From Pirellulales bacterium (lineage in GTDB: Bacteria; Planctomycetota; Planctomycetia; Pirellulales; DATAWG01), in contig DATAWG010000130.1 of NCBI GenBank assembly GCA_036267355.1, positions 22,097 through 86,096 on the forward strand: a DNA stretch of 64,000 nt. Direction: 5' to 3'. The position numbers and the translations under genes are program-made. The notes under the pieces were generated by a model. That model searched no databases, was not told the DNA's origin, and saw nothing but the letters and a program-made list of their open reading frames with translations. This document shows, piece after piece, positions 59,807 to 64,000 of this stretch. Every line of letters starts with the position of its first letter. The first letter of the stretch is position 1.

Positions 59807-61604
59807 CGACAGCTCTCGCGGCGAAATCCCACAGGATACGGGGAGCGATAAAAATCGAGGCAGCGATATGAAAACGGATTTTGATATCGGCTCCATGCAG
59901 GCAGATACGGCTCGGGCATTGCCCAGCGCCCCAGCCGCCGCCGCCCCGAGCGCTGGAACGAATGGCAACGGCCGAGTGGTTGCCGACAGCGGCATGGAAA
60001 CAACAGCCAAAAACACGGCCGAGAAGGCCGCGATCGCCGGCGCGACGGTCGTCGTCGATAGCCGGCTCGACGGTGTGAGCCCGCTGGCAGACGCGGCGCC
60101 TGCCGATCCGGCGGCCGCAGCGGCCGAAGCGCAGCAGCGCCCGTCGCGGCGGCGGATCGTGTTGATCTGCATAGGCCTCGCGGTGCTCGGCTTGGCGGCC
60201 TATTTCGCCGTGCCGGCCATCTACCGCTACTTTCGCTACGAATCGACCGACGACGCGTATATCAATGGCCATGTGACCTACATCAGCCCGCGGATTGCCG
60301 GGCGTGTCACCGCGGTGCTGGTCGAAAACAATCAGTATGTCGAGGCGGGGCAGGCGCTGGTGCGAATCGATTCAAAGCCGTTCGAGCTTACGGTCGAGCA
60401 GAAGCAAGCCGCTCTGGCGCAGGCCAAGCAGGCGGTCGACCAGCAGATCGCGGCGCTCGATGTGGCGACGGCTCAGGGGCAGCAGGCCCGCGATGCGGCC
60501 CGCGGCCAACTCGCAGCCGTGTATGCCGATTGGTATATGCTGCAAACCGTGCAAACGCTGATCGGCTATGAAGTGGCCGCCCTAAAATCAGGCGTCGCAA
60601 ATTGGAAATTGCAGCAAGCCAATCTGCAGTTGGCGCAAGCAAATTTGAAGCGTGGCCAGGAACTTGTCCCCTCGGGAGCAATGAGCCGCGAGGAATTCGA
60701 CGCCCGCGAGGCGGCCGAAAAAGTTGCCAAGCAGCAGGTCGATGCGGCATTTCAGGCCGTGCAACAGGCCCGGGCACTGTTGGGTTTGCCGATCAGCACC
60801 GGGCCGAACGGCACGCCCGACACCAGCGTGCCGAGCGATATCGACGAAACATTTCCCGGCGTCAAATTCGTCGTCGCCAGCGCCGAGCAATCGCTTGCGC
60901 AGCTCGGATTGCCGATCGACCCGACTTCGGCAAAGGCCGACAAGATTGTCGACAAGATCAGCTCGCTCGTGGCTTCGGAATTCATCAACCACGTGCCGGC
61001 GGTCGAGGTGGCCGAGGCGCAGTTGCGGCAAGCGCGGGCGGCCCTTGGCGGCGAATCGTTCGATCGAGTTCATCCGTACAATCAGCCGAGCGTCGTGCGG
61101 GCTCAGAAGGATTTGGATCAGGCCGAATTGAATTTGAGCTACACGGAACTACGAGCGCCGATCGCCGGTTTCGTCAACGGGCGAGCGGTTAATCCGGGCA
61201 ACGACGTGCAAGTGGCCCAATCGCTGATGTCGGTCTACCCGCTCCGCGACGTTTGGGTCGATGCGAATTTCAAGGAAGGGCAGCTCGATCGGTTGCGGAT
61301 CGGTCAGTCGGTCGATCTTTACATCGATGCCTATCCGGGGCATGTGTTTCCCGGGCGGGTGGCCGGTTTTAGCGCCGGCACCGGGGCGGCGTTGTCGCTA
61401 TTGCCGCCGGAAAATGCGACCGGCAATTTCGTCAAAGTGGTGCAGCGATTGCCGGTGCGAATCGAGCTGACGGGGCCGGCGCCGGAAGACACGCCCCTGT
61501 TTATCGGACTTTCGGTGGAACCGGAAGTCGATTTGTCGACCGAACCGCGCGGCCCAGACGCCGGCCGCCGCCTGCTCGGGCCGATAACGCAATCGAGCAA
61601 GTAA
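59796..61604 (+). CDS. HlyD/EmrA-type membrane fusion protein
   Basis: A 602-residue adaptor subunit. About 118 residues of Ala/Asp/Thr-rich cytosolic sequence (an unusually long leader) precede the membrane helix (IVLICIGLAVLGLAAYFAVP). Then come the lipoyl-like half (STDDAYINGHVTYISPRIAG), a long helical hairpin (residues about 200-410), the second lipoyl half (LNLSYTELRAPIAGFVNGRA) and the beta-barrel (VWVDANFKEGQLDRLRIGQS). It should bridge the EmrB-like pump, encoded next, to the outer membrane. GAGG lies 6 bases before the ATG at 59796; ATG at 59868 is another possibility. Confidence 0.93.
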   Translation: MKVDDSSRGEIPQDTGSDKNRGSDMKTDFDIGSMQADTARALPSAPAAAAPSAGTNGNGRVVADSGMETTAKNTAEKAAIAGATVVVDSRLDGVSPLADAAPADPAAAAAEAQQRPSRRRIVLICIGLAVLGLAAYFAVPAIYRYFRYESTDDAYINGHVTYISPRIAGRVTAVLVENNQYVEAGQALVRIDSKPFELTVEQKQAALAQAKQAVDQQIAALDVATAQGQQARDAARGQLAAVYADWYMLQTVQTLIGYEVAALKSGVANWKLQQANLQLAQANLKRGQELVPSGAMSREEFDAREAAEKVAKQQVDAAFQAVQQARALLGLPISTGPNGTPDTSVPSDIDETFPGVKFVVASAEQSLAQLGLPIDPTSAKADKIVDKISSLVASEFINHVPAVEVAEAQLRQARAALGGESFDRVHPYNQPSVVRAQKDLDQAELNLSYTELRAPIAGFVNGRAVNPGNDVQVAQSLMSVYPLRDVWVDANFKEGQLDRLRIGQSVDLYIDAYPGHVFPGRVAGFSAGTGAALSLLPPENATGNFVKVVQRLPVRIELTGPAPEDTPLFIGLSVEPEVDLSTEPRGPDAGRRLLGPITQSSK

Positions 61605-61664
61605 GTTCGCCGTCTCGCCCCTTAGCCCGCAGCGCCAGCAAGGAACGCAGGGCCATTTTGGCGC

Positions 61665-61738
61665 TCTCCCTCGCTAACGCCTCGGGCTGGTATATCCGCA
61701 GACAAAACGAACACTAGCCCGAAGCGTTAGCGAGGGAC
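61665..61738. repeat. REP-like inverted repeat, family C
   Basis: CTCCCTCGCTAACGCCTCGG (from 61665) and CGAAGCGTTAGCGAGGGA (to 61737) face each other over about 22 bases, between the emrA-like and emrB-like genes. Confidence 0.82.
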
Positions 61739-61790
61739 GCGAAGCCAGACGCCGCAGTGGCCGTGAACCGGATACGAGTTAAAACAGCAC

Positions 61791-63407
61791 ATGTCCACGC
61801 TCACGATCAACGGTCCGCGATTGCTTCCGGCCGGCCGGCCGAGCCTGCTGGCGAACCATTGGGTCATCGCGCTGACGGTGACGATGGCGACGTTCATGGA
61901 AGTGCTCGACACGAGCATCGCCAACGTGTCGCTGCCTCACATTGCCGGCAATCTCTCCGTCTCCACGAACGAAAGCACATGGGTGCTCACCAGCTATCTG
62001 GTCGCGAACGCGATCGTGCTGCCGCTCTCGGGCTGGCTTTCGGCGATTCTCGGCCGCAAGCGGTTCTACATGATCTGCGTGTTGATGTTCACGATCAGTT
62101 CGATGCTTTGCGGACTGGCGTCGGGGTTGGGGCAATTGATTTTCTTCCGCGTGCTGCAAGGCATGGGGGGCGGCGGGCTGCAGCCATCGGAACAGGCGAT
62201 CCTGGTCGACACGTTTCCACCACAAAAACGCGGCATGGCAATGGCCGTGTATGGCATGGCGATCCTGGTCGCCCCCGTGCTCGGGCCGACGCTGGGCGGC
62301 TGGATCACCGACAATTATTCCTGGCGCTGGATTTTCTTCATCAACGCGCCGGTCGGCTGCGCATCGCTGCTGTTGAGCAGCATCGTGTTGCGCGATCCGC
62401 CGCACTTGATCGAAAAACGGGCCGAGCTGCGCAAGAAAAAATTCCAGGTCGACTACATCGGCTTGAGCCTGATCGCGCTCGGATTGGGCACCCTCGAAAT
62501 CGTGCTCGACAAGGGGCAGGATGCCGATTGGTTCGGATCGCGGATGATCGTCTGTCTGAGCGTCGTGGCCGTGGTGTCGCTAGTCGCGGCAGTGGTTTGG
62601 GAATTGAAACACCCGCAGCCGATCGTGAATTTGCGATTGCTGAAAGAGCGAAACTTTCGCTTTTGCGCGCTGGTGCTGTTCTTTGCGTTTGGCGTTCTCT
62701 ACGGCAGCACCGTGCTGTTGCCGGAATTGATGCAGCTTCTAATGGGCTATTCGGCCACGATGGCCGGCCTCGTGATGTCGCCGGCCGGGCTGTTCACGAT
62801 GCTCGAAATGCCGCTGATCGGGTTTCTGTTGGGGCGACGCGTCGATGCCCGCTGGCTGATCATGTCGGGCCTGGCCATCGTCGGCTTCGCGGCCTATTGG
62901 ATGTCGACCTTGAATCTCGAAGTCGGGCCATATCAATTGATCGTCCCGCGGATCGTGCAAACGCTGGGGGCCGGCATGCTCTGGGTGCCGGGAAACACCG
63001 CGGCGTATATGTACATCCCCCGCGATCAGACGAGCAACGCCTCGGGCCTGTTCAATTTGATTCGCAACGAGGGCTCGAGCATCGGCGTCTCGGTGGTGAC
63101 CACGCTTCTGGTGCGCAACAGCCAGGCGCATCAGACGTTTTTGGCAGCGCACGTCAACCGCCTGAACCCGACCGCCACCGCGGCGCTGCACCATGCGACC
63201 GCGACCGTGCTTGCCCGCACCGGCGACCCGGTGTTATCGCAGAAGATGGGCTTGGCGATGATCTATTCGGAAGTGCAACGCCAAGCGATGGCCCTCTCCT
63301 ATTTCGACATGTTCCGCCTGTTCTCGCTGGCCAGCTTCATCGTGATCCCCTTGGTGCTGCTGATGAAGCGCTCCGTAGCCGAAAAAGGTGCCACGGCGGC
63401 GCATTAG
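61791..63407 (+). CDS. DHA2 family drug:H+ antiporter, EmrB-like
   Basis: A 538-residue major facilitator protein with about 14 membrane helices, usual for DHA2. Signature words: MATFMEVLDTSIANVSLPHI, NESTWVLTSYLVANAIVLPL, GRKRFYMICVLMFTISSMLC and WRWIFFINAPVG. Together with the fusion protein it would export hydrophobic toxic compounds with the proton gradient. Third gene of the tetR operon, separated from the emrA-like gene by a palindromic repeat. Confidence 0.95.
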   Translation: MSTLTINGPRLLPAGRPSLLANHWVIALTVTMATFMEVLDTSIANVSLPHIAGNLSVSTNESTWVLTSYLVANAIVLPLSGWLSAILGRKRFYMICVLMFTISSMLCGLASGLGQLIFFRVLQGMGGGGLQPSEQAILVDTFPPQKRGMAMAVYGMAILVAPVLGPTLGGWITDNYSWRWIFFINAPVGCASLLLSSIVLRDPPHLIEKRAELRKKKFQVDYIGLSLIALGLGTLEIVLDKGQDADWFGSRMIVCLSVVAVVSLVAAVVWELKHPQPIVNLRLLKERNFRFCALVLFFAFGVLYGSTVLLPELMQLLMGYSATMAGLVMSPAGLFTMLEMPLIGFLLGRRVDARWLIMSGLAIVGFAAYWMSTLNLEVGPYQLIVPRIVQTLGAGMLWVPGNTAAYMYIPRDQTSNASGLFNLIRNEGSSIGVSVVTTLLVRNSQAHQTFLAAHVNRLNPTATAALHHATATVLARTGDPVLSQKMGLAMIYSEVQRQAMALSYFDMFRLFSLASFIVIPLVLLMKRSVAEKGATAAH

Positions 63408-63515
63408 AAGCGGCAAAAGGGCTCCCGGCAGACAAAGTTCTCAGGCGCCATTTCGTGACGCGGAATGAACGCTCGACGCGGGAAACCGTTCCCGCCACCG
63501 TTTCATGCCTCGATC
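63408..63515. other. Spacer between emrB-like gene and repeat array
   Basis: About 100 bases; contains GAACGCTCGACGCGGGAAAC and no evident terminator. Confidence 0.4.
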
Positions 63516-64000
63516 GCGGCCGTAAGGCCGCACCCAACGTAGCAGGCACACTCCGTGTGCCGTCTGCCCCGCTCTGTGCCCAACCCGCCGCGAAGCGCAG
63601 ACGGCACACGGAGTGTGCCTACTACGTTGGCGCCTTCGGCCTCGGCGGCGTCGCATTGCCGGGAAATATCGCCGTCGAAATCAAAGCGGCGTAGCACGCG
63701 GCCGTCAGGCCGCATCCAACGTAGCAGGCACACTCCGTGTGCCGTCTGCCCCGCTCTGTGCCCAACCCACCGCGAAGCGCAGACGGCACACGGAGTGTGC
63801 CTGCTACGTTGGCGCCTTCGGCATCGGCGGCGTCGCATTGCCCGGAAATATCGCCGTCGAAATCAAAGCGGCGTAGCACGCGGCCGTAAGGCCGCACCCA
63901 ACGTAGCAGGCACACTCCGTGTGCCGTCTGCCCCGCTCTGTGCCCAACCCGCCGCGAAGCGCAGACGGCACACGGAGTGTGCCTGCTACGTTGGCGCCTT
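63516..64000. repeat. 182-bp tandem array built of nested palindromes (family A)
   Basis: Each unit starts with the perfect hairpin GCGGCC-GTAA-GGCCGC, at 63516, 63698 and 63880 (182 bases apart each time), followed by two long inverted arms with the GGCACACTCCGTGTGCC core (arms start at 63539, 63721 and 63903) and a GTTGGCGCCTTCGGC tail. The array continues past the right edge. Copies differ by single bases (GTAA or GTCA loop; CTACTAC or CTGCTAC). Confidence 0.92.

Noticed and set aside
61757-63694. 645-codon plus-strand frame overlapping the emrB-like gene
   Set aside because: Out of frame with the transporter; Arg/Gly/His-rich without any membrane helices.
63516-64000. Possible CRISPR array or integron
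   Set aside because: The 182-bp units are alike over their full length, so no spacer content; no integrase or cas gene adjoins.
1-64000. tRNA, rRNA, tmRNA or riboswitch genes
   Set aside because: No stretch was recognised with tRNA arms and CCA-proximal TTC-type loops, rRNA sequence or a known riboswitch core; reading by eye cannot exclude a small RNA.

Overview
The window is a GC-rich chromosomal segment that reads as a member of the Planctomycetota, most likely a Pirellulales-type lineage. Pointers are: several PEP-CTERM sorted secreted proteins, a protease carrying the planctomycete LEPR-type N-terminus, an elongation factor G of the mitochondrial EF-G1 / spdEFG1 type, the MoxR-DUF58-vWA-DUF4175 operon typical of the phylum, Gfo/Idh/MocA and SGNH hydrolase secreted proteins, and a large load of short palindromic intergenic repeats. 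The assignment to order is inference. No rRNA, tRNA or CRISPR array was seen.

Layout. 1-9.4 kb: the start of a Tat-exported Gfo/Idh/MocA oxidoreductase, a remarkable Cys/His-rich secreted protein, a divergent phosphoglycerate kinase homologue, a small ORF, mtaB, clpS, an M20 peptidase and serS. 9.8-14.4 kb: a membrane-anchored terpenoid-cyclase-fold protein, divergent from a PQQ-propeller exported protein. 14.5-27.4 kb: a co-directional, partly overlapping cluster moxR - DUF58 - BatA-like vWA - vWA/GATase-like membrane protein - DUF4175-like coiled-coil giant - secreted Gln/Ala-rich protein - second terpenoid-cyclase-fold protein. 27.7-31 kb: a TPR-like ORF, a secreted parvulin and a secreted unknown. 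31.2-36.1 kb (minus strand): fusA, rplM, rpsI, serC. 36.7-41.9 kb: an FHA-GAF-PP2C phosphatase, small ORFs, a secreted SGNH hydrolase and csrA. 42.2-47.1 kb (minus strand): an electron-transfer operon, FAD oxidoreductase > FMN-binding ferredoxin-type membrane protein > ApbE, joined by two 4-base ATGA overlaps. 47.5-56.4 kb: an accessory region with five PEP-CTERM proteins (two a tandem duplication), a cold-shock protein, a transposase scrap and an S53 protease. 56.8-63.4 kb: a two-PDZ secreted protein, a beta-carbonic anhydrase, and tetR - emrA-like - emrB-like efflux genes. The window ends in a 182-bp tandem array of palindromic repeats.

Two genome-scale patterns run through all regions. First, about a dozen families of palindromic REP-like elements fill the gaps; one member sits in frame inside mtaB, one half-element lies within a signal-peptide coding region, and another supplies the last residues of ApbE. 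Second, C-rich, G-poor degenerate heptamer tracts (CCCTCAC / CCCCTCG) lie directly 5' of the start codons of many genes, always C-rich on the sense strand, where a Shine-Dalgarno would be expected. These two patterns, the Cys/His-rich protein and the two operons are the best leads for follow-up.
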